Assembly: GCA_031415695.1 (NCBI GenBank) | Contig: JANOSH010000046.1 | Location: 124,001 to 188,000 of the forward strand | DNA length: 64,000 bases | Reading direction: 5' to 3' | DNA from: JANOSH01 sp031415695 | Lineage (GTDB): Bacteria > Actinomycetota > Acidimicrobiia > Acidimicrobiales > Ilumatobacteraceae | Shown here: positions 24,290 to 32,135 of the stretch, piece after piece | How the letters are laid out: each line of letters starts with the position of its first letter | Position numbering within the stretch: the stretch's first letter is position 1 | Position numbers and translations under genes: made by a program | Notes under the pieces: generated by a model | The model's database searches: none | What the model was told of the DNA's origin: nothing | Seen by the model: only the letters and a program-made list of their open reading frames with translations

Positions 24290-25303
24290 CTATTGGCCGA
24301 GGTGAAAACCGAACCATGACAGCGTTTCGCCCCAAGCCTGGATAGCTGCCGGTTCGAAATAGTTGGCTCCGGTGTCATTGTTGAAACCGTGGCCCGCACC
24401 TTCGTGGATGCGGGTTTCGAACTTCGTTCGCACGTTATCTTTCAGCGCCTGCATTGTGCCGTTGACCCGGGCATCGTTGGCGGCGTAATGCACGAGCAGC
24501 GCGCCTGTTGCGTTGCCCATCTGATCGGCTGGCTCGGGGGTTGTGCCGTAATAGGCAACAGCAGCCGTAACGTTCGCCACGTTGGCAGCTGCTCGTAACG
24601 TCATGCCCCCGCCGTAACAGAACCCGGTGACACCGAGTTTGCCGCTGTAATCGGGTTGCGTAGCGAGGTAGGTCGCAGCCGAACGGAGATCGACGAGGGC
24701 GTCGCCAGGAGCCAACTGGCCGAGCGCGCCGCTGACACCACCTTTGGCCGTACCACCGGCCCGTGACGCCAAGTCGACTGACAGGGCCACAAACCCCGCC
24801 TTGGCGAGTCGGCGGGTGACGTCGCGAATATGGTCGGTAAGGCCAAAAATTTCGTGGATGACGATGATTCCGGCGCGGCTTTTGGCCGCGCCGGCAACAG
24901 ACGGACGGGCGAGGTAGCCGAGCAGCGGGCCGACCGCACCTGGGAACGTGACGTCGGCACCAGTAATAGCCGGGTCGTCGGCAGCCACCCGCAACTTCAA
25001 TAATGGTTTCGCAACGCTGGTCGGGGCGACCGTGGCAACACTCGGCTGAGGGCTCGTAGATGACACGGCCGACAGTGATGAGCTAGATGAACTAGATGAG
25101 CTAGGTGTACTGGATGAGCTAGATGAACTAGATGAAGGTTCGGAATTCGCCGAACACGCGGCCAGCAAAGCACCGGCTGCTGAAGCCGAACCACAGATCG
25201 CCACCAGTTGTCGGAACATGTCGCGGCGGCTGATGAGTCCTTCGCGATGATGATCGATGGTCTCTTCACCGAGATACCGCTGAACATCGTTGATGTTGGT
25301 CAT
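24290..25303 (-). CDS. Dienelactone hydrolase-family protein, exported (Tat/lipoprotein-like)
   Basis: The 337-residue protein has an N-terminal region with twin-arginine ISRRDMFRQL followed by a hydrophobic stretch and AACS lipobox, then a long Ser-rich linker. The catalytic domain has the DLH nucleophile elbow FCYGGG with Cys as nucleophile, an Asp in AANDARV and the His in GAGHGF. It should hydrolyse small lactones or esters outside the cytoplasm. The ATG at 25301-25303 opens MTNINDVQRYLGEE. The Ser-rich linker is encoded by short direct DNA repeats (about 25078-25140). Confidence 0.88.
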   Translation of the reverse strand: MTNINDVQRYLGEETIDHHREGLISRRDMFRQLVAICGSASAAGALLAACSANSEPSSSSSSSSSTPSSSSSSSSSLSAVSSTSPQPSVATVAPTSVAKPLLKLRVAADDPAITGADVTFPGAVGPLLGYLARPSVAGAAKSRAGIIVIHEIFGLTDHIRDVTRRLAKAGFVALSVDLASRAGGTAKGGVSGALGQLAPGDALVDLRSAATYLATQPDYSGKLGVTGFCYGGGMTLRAAANVANVTAAVAYYGTTPEPADQMGNATGALLVHYAANDARVNGTMQALKDNVRTKFETRIHEGAGHGFNNDTGANYFEPAAIQAWGETLSWFGFHLGQ

Positions 25304-25307
25304 GTGG

Positions 25308-26357
25308 TCAATCCGTTCGGTCGTCGTTGTCGTGGGCCGCCGACACTGGCCTGAACCGCCGAGCACGACCGCGACCGGCTGTGCGTTCAACCTCTACTGT
25401 TTCAGCTTCGAGCACGGCAAGTTCGGCCATGAGGGTATGCCACGACACCAGCCGCCCCTCGGGAAGTTCGCCCGCTTCTACCGCCACCCGCACCGCGCAA
25501 CCGGGCTCGGCCGCATGAGCGCAATCTCGAAACTTACACCGCTCAGCGAACGCCACTATGTCGCTGAACGCACGGTCGAGGCCATGCCCTACCGACCACA
25601 GTGAAACAGCGCGAAGGCCGGGGGTGTCGAGGAACAGCCCACCGTTGGGCAGGTCGATCAACTGTGATGCCACGGTGGTGTGGCGCCCTCGTAAATCGCC
25701 CTCGCGAACCTCGCTCGTGCGTTGCACGTCGGTTCCGACGAGCGCGTTAACCAGCGTTGATTTCCCAGCACCTGAAGCACCGAGCAACGCCACGGTTCGT
25801 CCGGAAGGCGAATAGGCACGTAGGACATCGAGGCCAAGACCGGACTGGGCGGCGACGGCATGTACTGGCACGCCAAGTGCAACAGCTTCGACGAGTGAAA
25901 CGGCGTCGGCGACAGCTCGCTCGTCGGGAGCAAGGTCGGCCTTGCTGAGAATAACGATCGGTTCGGCACCGCTCTCGTACACGAGTACGAGTTCGCGTTC
26001 TAGGCGACGTTGGTTGGGTGGCGACGACAACGGGTGCAACAAAAATACTCGATCGATGTTGGCAGCCAGGATGTGGGCTTCAGCCTTGGCTCCCTCGAAG
26101 CTTGCCCGGCGCACAAACGCGCTTTGGCGTTCGAGGACTTCGACGACGCGCTCCTCGTCGGGCGACACGACCACCCAGTCACCCACCGCTACGTCGATGC
26201 CGATGTTGCGAACCCTGAGCTCACTGTCGCCGGTATCGACCGTTGACCACCCGCGGTCGAGCCGGCGCACACGGCCGACCGGCACCGGACGGCCAAGATC
26301 CGTCCAGGCTGTATCGAACCAATCGTTCCATCCAAGTGCAGTAATCAACCTCCACAC
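25308..26357 (-). CDS. rsgA: Ribosome small-subunit GTPase RsgA
   Basis: The 349-residue protein has the circularly permuted GTPase order of RsgA: G4 LSKAD at about residues 137-141, then G1 GASGAGKST at about 193-201 and G3 DTPG. An OB-fold precedes (about 40-110) and a C-terminal zinc motif follows (CKFRDCAH...CAV). It matures 30S subunits. The frame opens at a GTG (26357) only 15 bp from the start of the divergent ligase gene. The overall length matches the family. Confidence 0.93.
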   Translation of the reverse strand: MWRLITALGWNDWFDTAWTDLGRPVPVGRVRRLDRGWSTVDTGDSELRVRNIGIDVAVGDWVVVSPDEERVVEVLERQSAFVRRASFEGAKAEAHILAANIDRVFLLHPLSSPPNQRRLERELVLVYESGAEPIVILSKADLAPDERAVADAVSLVEAVALGVPVHAVAAQSGLGLDVLRAYSPSGRTVALLGASGAGKSTLVNALVGTDVQRTSEVREGDLRGRHTTVASQLIDLPNGGLFLDTPGLRAVSLWSVGHGLDRAFSDIVAFAERCKFRDCAHAAEPGCAVRVAVEAGELPEGRLVSWHTLMAELAVLEAETVEVERTAGRGRARRFRPVSAAHDNDDRTD

Positions 26358-26372
26358 GGTACCGTCATTGCG

Positions 26373-27302
26373 ATGGTGACTCGGGCAGGTATCGCACCGA
26401 TGAAGGCTGTGGCGGGTGAATTGCCTGTCAGCGACGTTGGTTGGGCGTACGAAACGAAGTGGGACGGCTACCGCACACTGGCGTTCGTTGTGGGTTCACA
26501 CGTGGCGCTTCAAAGTTCCAACCTCATCGACGTGACTCGGAAATGGCCGTCGTTGGCGGCGATTGCCGAGGGAGTTAATGCAACAGGAGCAGTGTTGGAC
26601 GGTGAAGTTGTGTGTTTCGATGAGAACGGGGCTAGCCGTTTCGAATGGCTCCAGCAGGGTAAGAAGCCGGTCACGTTCGTCATCTTCGATGTCTTGAATA
26701 TCGATGGTCACGACATCACCGGGCTACCGTTCGAACAGCGGCGGGCGTTGTTAGAACAACTCGTCGAGCCAGGGCCGAACTGGTTGGTGTCGCCGTTGCA
26801 TACAGGACCCGGTTCGGGGGCGGCACTGGCTGAAGCGACCAAGGATGCTGGCGCCGAGGGGATCATCGCCAAGCGGCTCGACAGCTTGTACGTCCCGGGC
26901 AAGCGGTCGCCCAGTTGGCGCAAGATTAAACATCGCCGTGTGCAGGAGTTTGTGGTGGGCGGGTACACCACCGGGTCGGGCGCACGGGAGTCGACGTTCG
27001 GTTCGATTGCCGTCGGGTTTCACGAACATGGTCGGCTTGTGTTCGCCGGAACGGCCGGATCAGGATTCACCCAGAACCAGCTCGATGAGTCGATGCGCTG
27101 GTTCGAGAAGCACCCGCTCACCGAGTGCCCGTTCGATCCCAAACCGCCTCGCGACGTCGTAAAGACGAGCCGTTGGACGCAACCGCTGAGGGTCGCCCAG
27201 GTCGCATTCGCCGAATGGACCACAGACCGCCTGCTGCGCCACCCGGTGTTTCTCGGCTGGCGCGACGACAAAGACCCCGCCGACGTTACGTCGGAGCCGT
27301 AA
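26373..27302 (+). CDS. ATP-dependent DNA ligase (LigC/LigD-ligase-domain type)
   Basis: The 309-residue protein has the adenylation motif I ETKWDGYR with the nucleotidyl Lys, motif III LDGEVV, motif IV EGIIAKR, and motif V WRKIKHRR, followed by an OB-fold ending at FAEWTTDRLLRHPVFLGWR. That is the minimal two-domain ligase seen in LigC and in the ligase part of LigD. No polymerase or nuclease domain or ku gene is beside it. Together with cellular NAD-dependent ligase it probably serves repair of breaks. Confidence 0.92.
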   Translation: MVTRAGIAPMKAVAGELPVSDVGWAYETKWDGYRTLAFVVGSHVALQSSNLIDVTRKWPSLAAIAEGVNATGAVLDGEVVCFDENGASRFEWLQQGKKPVTFVIFDVLNIDGHDITGLPFEQRRALLEQLVEPGPNWLVSPLHTGPGSGAALAEATKDAGAEGIIAKRLDSLYVPGKRSPSWRKIKHRRVQEFVVGGYTTGSGARESTFGSIAVGFHEHGRLVFAGTAGSGFTQNQLDESMRWFEKHPLTECPFDPKPPRDVVKTSRWTQPLRVAQVAFAEWTTDRLLRHPVFLGWRDDKDPADVTSEP

Positions 27303-27311
27303 ACGCCTCGA

Positions 27312-28205
27312 TCATGGTGCGTCGCGGAGGAGCTCGCTAACCGTCACGAGTTCGAAGCCCTTGCGACGCAGTTCTGTTACCACCTGCTCGACGGCTGTGT
27401 GCGTGTTCGGCGCGTTGCCTTTTGTGATGTGAAACGCAACGATGGATCCGGCTTTGGCCTGACGAACAACGTTGCTGACAATCGTGGCAGAAGGGATTCC
27501 GGTTGCATCACCTGAGACAACGTCACCACCAACCACCGAAACTCGGGTGGATTCGAGTTGGGCTAGAGCTTGTTCGTCGACGCAACCTCCCGGAAAACGG
27601 AAGTACGGCACCTGTCGCCCACCGAAGGGGCGTAGCGCGTCGAAGCTCTTGGTGACGTCGGCGGCCATCTCATCAAGCTTGAACGCACCGAGCGGCCCGC
27701 ACTTCGCTGTAAAACCTTTGTATTGGAAGCTGTGACTTCCCACCTCGAACAGCCCGTTACCGGCAATGCGTTTGGTGAGCTCGGGGTATCGCAGCACCCA
27801 TTTCCCAGCCAGGAAGAACGTGGCAGGCACTGATTGGCGTTCGAGCACATCGAGGACAGCGACGTTGGCGTAGCTGTCGACCCGCTTTTGGTCGAGAGCC
27901 AGCAACATCTCGTCGGTCATGATCGAGTTGAACGTCAGGGCGATGCGCGGCCGGATGGTGTCGACCCGATCAATTGTTCGGCCAACGGGATTGGGTACCG
28001 TTGTCGTCGTTGCTGCTTGTGTCGTAGAAGGGGGAACCACTGTCGTTTGGGGCACACGGGTCGAGGGCAGAGGTGCGGCCGTTGTCGCAGTTGACGACGT
28101 TGGAACCAGCGTCGGGCGAGCATCGGCAGGGATACCACAGCCCACCAACATCGCGCCGATTGGCAGACCAGTCACGAGGAGAATCAGTTGAGTGGAACGC
28201 CGCAT
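27312..28205 (-). CDS. NodB-like polysaccharide-deacetylase-fold lipoprotein, likely inactive
   Basis: The 297-residue protein begins MRRSTQLILLV and a lipobox near MLVGCGI, then a Thr/Pro-rich linker (about residues 30-75) and a NodB-type domain. The fold is recognisable by GSHSFQYKGF and YFRFPGGC. The metal-binding motif usually TFDDG is TFNSIMTDE here, and the second His of HS-x-x-H is a Tyr. The deacetylase active site is therefore altered, and enzymatic activity is doubtful. It may bind polymer instead. Confidence 0.8.
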   Translation of the reverse strand: MRRSTQLILLVTGLPIGAMLVGCGIPADARPTLVPTSSTATTAAPLPSTRVPQTTVVPPSTTQAATTTTVPNPVGRTIDRVDTIRPRIALTFNSIMTDEMLLALDQKRVDSYANVAVLDVLERQSVPATFFLAGKWVLRYPELTKRIAGNGLFEVGSHSFQYKGFTAKCGPLGAFKLDEMAADVTKSFDALRPFGGRQVPYFRFPGGCVDEQALAQLESTRVSVVGGDVVSGDATGIPSATIVSNVVRQAKAGSIVAFHITKGNAPNTHTAVEQVVTELRRKGFELVTVSELLRDAP

Positions 28206-28224
28206 TTCTTTCAGGCTATAGCGG

Positions 28225-28665
28225 TCAGCGCCCGGTGTGGCCGAAGCCCCCACCGCGGTTGTCGCCGTCAAGGCGATCAACGACCACGAGCTCACATGAC
28301 TGCACCGCCAAAATGACAAGCTGCGCAATTCGATCACCGCGGCGCACCTGATACGGACGCGACGGATCAGTGTTCACAAGCACCACCTTCACCTCGTCGC
28401 GGTAGCCACAGTCGATGAGCCCAGGCGAGTTCAACACGGTCAAACCATGTTTGAGGGCGAGCCCGCTTCGCGGCTGCACGAACCCGGCGTAGCCCTCCGG
28501 GATGGCAACAGCGATACCGGTGGCGATCAACGCCCGACCGCCAGCTGGCAGCACAAGAGCGTCGGTTCGAGCGAGCAGATCGAGACCGGCGTCGCCAGCA
28601 TGGGCGTAGGCCGGGGGTCCCAGCGAAGGGTCCAACGCGACGATGTGGAGGGGAAGTGGCACCAT
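28225..28665 (-). CDS. dut: dUTP diphosphatase
   Basis: The 146-residue protein has dUTPase motifs in order: AGDAGLDL (motif 1), QPRSGLALKHG (motif 2 and 3 start), LIDCGYRDEV (Asp/Tyr uridine-binding), QLVILAV and the C-terminal RGGGFGHTG arm that closes over the active site. It hydrolyses dUTP to dUMP and protects DNA from uracil. It precedes the NodB-like gene by a 19-bp gap, so they may share a transcript. It is divergent from orn. Confidence 0.97.
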   Translation of the reverse strand: MVPLPLHIVALDPSLGPPAYAHAGDAGLDLLARTDALVLPAGGRALIATGIAVAIPEGYAGFVQPRSGLALKHGLTVLNSPGLIDCGYRDEVKVVLVNTDPSRPYQVRRGDRIAQLVILAVQSCELVVVDRLDGDNRGGGFGHTGR

Positions 28666-28706
28666 GATCGCCGAGATTACCGGCCGACTCCTCGTAATCT
28701 CTAGAG

Positions 28707-29264
28707 ATGTTGATTTGGATGGACCTCGAGATGACGGGGCTGAACCCTACTCGCGACGTGATTGTCGAGATCGCAACGCTCGTCACGGACAACGATTTGA
28801 ACATCGTGGCCGAGGGCCCCGACCTGGTTATCCATCAGCCCGACGAGGCGTTGGCGCTCATGGACAAGTTCGTGTTCGACATGCACACACGGTCTGGTCT
28901 GTTGCCCAAGATCATCGACAGCACTATTTCACTAGAAGACGCTGGTGCACAGACACTGGCGTTCATCAAGCAATGGGCCCCAACCGAGCGGCTCGCTCCG
29001 CTCTGCGGCAACTCCATTGGGACCGATCGCCGTTTCCTCGATGCGTACCTTCCCGACATCGAGAATTGGTTGCATTATCGGTCGGTCGATGTGTCGAGCC
29101 TTAAGGAACTTGTGAAGCGTTGGTATCCATCGGTGCGATCCGAGCGGCCTCGTAAGCACGGTAGCCACCGGGCGCTCGACGACATCCGTGAGAGCGTAAA
29201 TGAGCTGCGGTTCTACCGCGAACGGATCTTCATCCCCGTGGCACAAACCGACCCTTCCAGCTGA
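28707..29264 (+). CDS. orn: Oligoribonuclease
   Basis: The 185-residue protein shows the DEDDh exonuclease order: WMDLEMTGL with the Asp/Glu pair at residues 6 and 8, GNSIGTDRRFLD with the second Asp, SVDVSSLKEL, and HRALDDIRES with the active His and Asp. It degrades 2-5 nt RNA fragments to mononucleotides. Its 3' end overlaps the convergent glycosyltransferase by 35 bp. Confidence 0.97.
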   Translation: MLIWMDLEMTGLNPTRDVIVEIATLVTDNDLNIVAEGPDLVIHQPDEALALMDKFVFDMHTRSGLLPKIIDSTISLEDAGAQTLAFIKQWAPTERLAPLCGNSIGTDRRFLDAYLPDIENWLHYRSVDVSSLKELVKRWYPSVRSERPRKHGSHRALDDIRESVNELRFYRERIFIPVAQTDPSS

Positions 29265-30243
29265 TCGTTCGGCGCAAACGTCCCCGGGCCACTGCGGCCA
29301 CCACGACAGCGATGCTCAATGGGTACATCAGCGCGCCACCCACGTGGAACCGGCCAACTCGTCGGCCAAGCACCGCCAACTGAGCGGCGTTGACAAGGTA
29401 GATCCACCACGCTTCGAACGGGCCCCCGGATAGGGCGCCTACCCACCACACCGTGGCAACCATCACGACGGGGGGCAGCGTTACTGCTCCATGGCCCAAC
29501 ACCCGTGTCCATCCATCGAACATTTGACGGGCCGACGAATGCATATCGAACGACGCCCAACGGCGCCCGGCGTGAAGTATTACACGGCCAGCGAAGAGGC
29601 GAGCGAGAGCTGCATCTTCGACCGTTTGGTTCTTCACTGAGGGTGCAGCGAAACCATCGACCCGTTCGTATGCGGCTCGTGACACGGCCAGCACCGGTCC
29701 GAAGGCATAGCGAGGGTGGCGCACAAAGGAAAGCCCGGCGACAGCGAGCAGGTTGGGCAGCAAGCTCAACTGCCCCCAAGTGGGGTTCGTGTGATGCCAC
29801 GGCTGCACCGACACCAGGCCATCGGTTGCGGCCGCTTCATCGATCAGGTTTCGCAGCGCCCCGGCCGCCGGTCGCACGTCGGCGTCGATAAACACGAGGA
29901 TTTCGCCGGTCGTAGCCACCGCCCCGGAGTGGCACGCCCATGTCTTGCCTGCCCATCCAGCCGGTTTGGGCGGGGCCGTGATGACGTCGGCATGCGCGGC
30001 AGCCGCTAATTGTCCCGTGCCATCAGACGAATCGTCGTCGATGACAACCAGTTGATCATGGCCTCCAATCTGGCGCTGGAGGTTCGCGATTACGGCACCG
30101 ATGTTGGCCGCCTCGTCACGAGCGGGAACGATCACCGCAGTGGCGATGTGGTCGCGGACGGGGCCGGTTCGCGGGCTGGGGCGAAGCCACGAACCGACGA
30201 ACAGCAACCAGCCGAGCGTCCACCCAATCAGCCACAAGAGCAT
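29230..30243 (-). CDS. Membrane-associated family 2 glycosyltransferase
   Basis: The 337-residue protein has an N-terminal membrane segment (MLLWLIGWTLGWLLF), then a GT-A fold with VIVPARDEAANI, VIDDDSSDGT (nucleotide-sugar Asp), FIDADVRPA (DxD) and NQTVEDAAL (acceptor-side Glu/Asp). The C-terminus has two or three further membrane segments. The profile resembles CrtQ/diapolycopenoate-type and related transferases. Donor and acceptor are not known. No biosynthetic cluster is attached. Confidence 0.9.
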   Translation of the reverse strand: MLLWLIGWTLGWLLFVGSWLRPSPRTGPVRDHIATAVIVPARDEAANIGAVIANLQRQIGGHDQLVVIDDDSSDGTGQLAAAAHADVITAPPKPAGWAGKTWACHSGAVATTGEILVFIDADVRPAAGALRNLIDEAAATDGLVSVQPWHHTNPTWGQLSLLPNLLAVAGLSFVRHPRYAFGPVLAVSRAAYERVDGFAAPSVKNQTVEDAALARLFAGRVILHAGRRWASFDMHSSARQMFDGWTRVLGHGAVTLPPVVMVATVWWVGALSGGPFEAWWIYLVNAAQLAVLGRRVGRFHVGGALMYPLSIAVVVAAVARGRLRRTISWKGRFVPRG

Positions 30244-30298
30244 CGTTCACACGATACGACACCATGAAGGTTGCCGAGCACAAGTATCGTACCGGGTG

Positions 30299-31378
30299 AT
30301 GAATCGACCGTTGCGGCAGGAACAAGAAGACCCGAGCGACGAGATCACCGAGGTAGCACCTGGCATTTTGCGGGTTCAGTTACCGGTGCATCTCCCAGGG
30401 CTCGGGCACGTGAACTGTTATGCCTTGGAGGACGAGCGCGGCTTTGCTGTGGTCGACCCGGGCTTACCCGGCGATGAGCATTGGAGCGGACTCGTTGACG
30501 CATTTCGCCGAGCCGAAATCGCGTTGTCCAATGTGCACACCATCATCTGCACCCATTCGCACCCAGATCACTTCGGCGGCGCGGCCAGGCTTCGTCTCGA
30601 AGGCGGTGTCGATGCCGAAGTCATTGCTCACCGCTATTTCCGCACGCCATTCGAACCGGGCGACGAGGGCGACAGTGACCCGAACCAGCTAGGCGACGAC
30701 GACAAATCAGGCGCACCTATCGGCGGCCCATTCGGTCAACCCGTGCCGTGGGGCGGCGCTACCTACCAGCCATTGAACGATGTCGACCGGGCTCGTATGG
30801 CTAAGAACGCCAGCGATCCGCTGTTCGCTCCTCACCCAACACGGCGTGTCGACGACGCCGACTGCATCCGCCTTGGTCGGCGCGACTGGGTGGCACTGTT
30901 CACGCCGGGTCACACCAATGATCACCTGTGCCTGTACGACCCCGAGACGGGGGTTGTGTTGTCAGGCGACCATGTGCTGCCCACGATAACGCCCCATATT
31001 TCGGGCATTCACCACGGGCGCGACCCGCTTGCCTCCTACTTTGTGTCGTTGCGTCGAATGCAGGACCTCGACAACGTAACGGTTGTGCTCCCGGCTCACG
31101 GTCACCCATTCGCGTCGATGAATCAGCGGGTCGACGACATCATCGAGCACCATGTCGAGCGCCTCGAAGTTCTCGTCAACTCGGCCCACGAGTTGGGTCG
31201 TGCCGGAAGTGTCGACGAGTTCATGCAGAAGTTGTTCCGTGAGCGATCGTGGGGCTCGATGGCAGCGAGCGAAACGTACGCTCATCTCGAGCATCTGCGC
31301 ATCCGGGGCGATGCCACGACCGAGCGCGACGACTCCGGCCTGCTGTTCTACGACCTATCGAGCGTGGTAGCCCCGTAG
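30299..31378 (+). CDS. Metallo-beta-lactamase-fold hydrolase
   Basis: The 359-residue protein has THSHPDH at about residues 85-91 (HxHxDH), the distal GHTNDHLCL with the fourth ligand, SGDHVLP and AHGHPF, so all expected metal ligands of a glyoxalase-II/MBL-type hydrolase are present. The C-terminal third (from VDDIIEHHVE) matches the MBL-associated winged-helix domain seen in LACTB2-type nucleases and hydrolases. ATG 30299 is preceded by an in-frame GTG one codon earlier. Confidence 0.9.
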   Translation: MNRPLRQEQEDPSDEITEVAPGILRVQLPVHLPGLGHVNCYALEDERGFAVVDPGLPGDEHWSGLVDAFRRAEIALSNVHTIICTHSHPDHFGGAARLRLEGGVDAEVIAHRYFRTPFEPGDEGDSDPNQLGDDDKSGAPIGGPFGQPVPWGGATYQPLNDVDRARMAKNASDPLFAPHPTRRVDDADCIRLGRRDWVALFTPGHTNDHLCLYDPETGVVLSGDHVLPTITPHISGIHHGRDPLASYFVSLRRMQDLDNVTVVLPAHGHPFASMNQRVDDIIEHHVERLEVLVNSAHELGRAGSVDEFMQKLFRERSWGSMAASETYAHLEHLRIRGDATTERDDSGLLFYDLSSVVAP

Positions 31379-31442
31379 CGATGGCGCTGCACTCCATCGA
31401 CGCCGACGCGTTGCAGCTAGATAGCCTACGGCGATTGCGAGT

Positions 31443-31766
31443 TCAATAGACGATGTCGAGCGCGTACCGGAGTGCTCGATCGAGTTCTGAACGCTTGATT
31501 TCGTTGAGGTGACCTACGGGCAGACTGTCGAGGTCGGCAAGGGGAAGCGTAAGAACGTTGTCGCAACTGATCACGCAGGGCTCTGGCAGGCCTTCGTTCG
31601 TGCCAATTTCGACTTCGGTGCGGATACCGCGAATCGTTCGTGTTATCGGAGCGCAAGTGACCGCACTGAGTACCGAAATTGCGGCGTCACGGGTGAGGAC
31701 ACAGACGGGACGTCGACCGGCTGGATCGCCAAGATCTGCCCAAAAAATGTCATTGCGAGCTACCAC
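31443..31766 (-). CDS. MazF/PemK-family endoribonuclease toxin
   Basis: The 107-residue protein starts at a GTG and contains the PemK-like pattern DIFWADLGDPAGRRPVCVLTR, APITRTIRGIRTEV (the conserved RxI strand) and VISCDNVLTL. It should cleave RNA as a dimer. It follows the antitoxin gene with a 7-nt overlap, the usual order for a toxin-antitoxin pair, and it has the full family length. Confidence 0.88.
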   Translation of the reverse strand: MVARNDIFWADLGDPAGRRPVCVLTRDAAISVLSAVTCAPITRTIRGIRTEVEIGTNEGLPEPCVISCDNVLTLPLADLDSLPVGHLNEIKRSELDRALRYALDIVY

Positions 31767-32005
31767 GCCGGTGCTGTTTTTGCCGCTAGCCGCGCCGCCG
31801 ACCTCAGCAGCGCAGCATCGGGCGGTTGGCGCACGTATGCGGCGACAAGCTCGCGATCGTTTGCGCGATCGAGTTCGGTGCTGACAACGGCCTGAGCTCC
31901 TCGGCGTAACAGCTCCGACCGGTTGGTGCCGAGCGCTCTGGCGAGACGGTCGAGATGCTCAACCAAATCGTCATCAAGTTGAACCAAGACCTCGCGACGC
32001 GCCAT
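31760..32005 (-). CDS. Ribbon-helix-helix antitoxin
   Basis: The 81-residue protein opens MARREVLVQLDDDLVEHLDRLA, a ribbon-helix-helix DNA-binding domain with the beta strand at residues 5-11, then LGTNRSELLRRG as the second helix. A C-terminal segment (AAYVRQPPDAALL) would be disordered or toxin-binding. It precedes the MazF-type gene and probably represses its own promoter between 32005 and 32136. Confidence 0.85.
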   Translation of the reverse strand: MARREVLVQLDDDLVEHLDRLARALGTNRSELLRRGAQAVVSTELDRANDRELVAAYVRQPPDAALLRSAARLAAKTAPAW

Positions 32006-32135
32006 GACCAAATGCTAAGCCATATGCTCGCACAGGAGCAAACGCCCCTTATCTCAGCTTGTGTGCGCCCCATCCGGCCCAATTGGGTCCACGGACCCAC
32101 AACCACGCACGGTGTTGGGCGTATAGCGTCACCGA

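Noticed and set aside
25070..25145. Short repeats resembling a CRISPR array or minisatellite
   Set aside because: They encode an in-frame Ser-rich linker of the exported hydrolase. No spacer pattern is present.
31443..32005. Toxin-antitoxin pair as part of a prophage or island
   Set aside because: No integrase, att-like repeat or composition change is seen around it. Flanking genes are ordinary.
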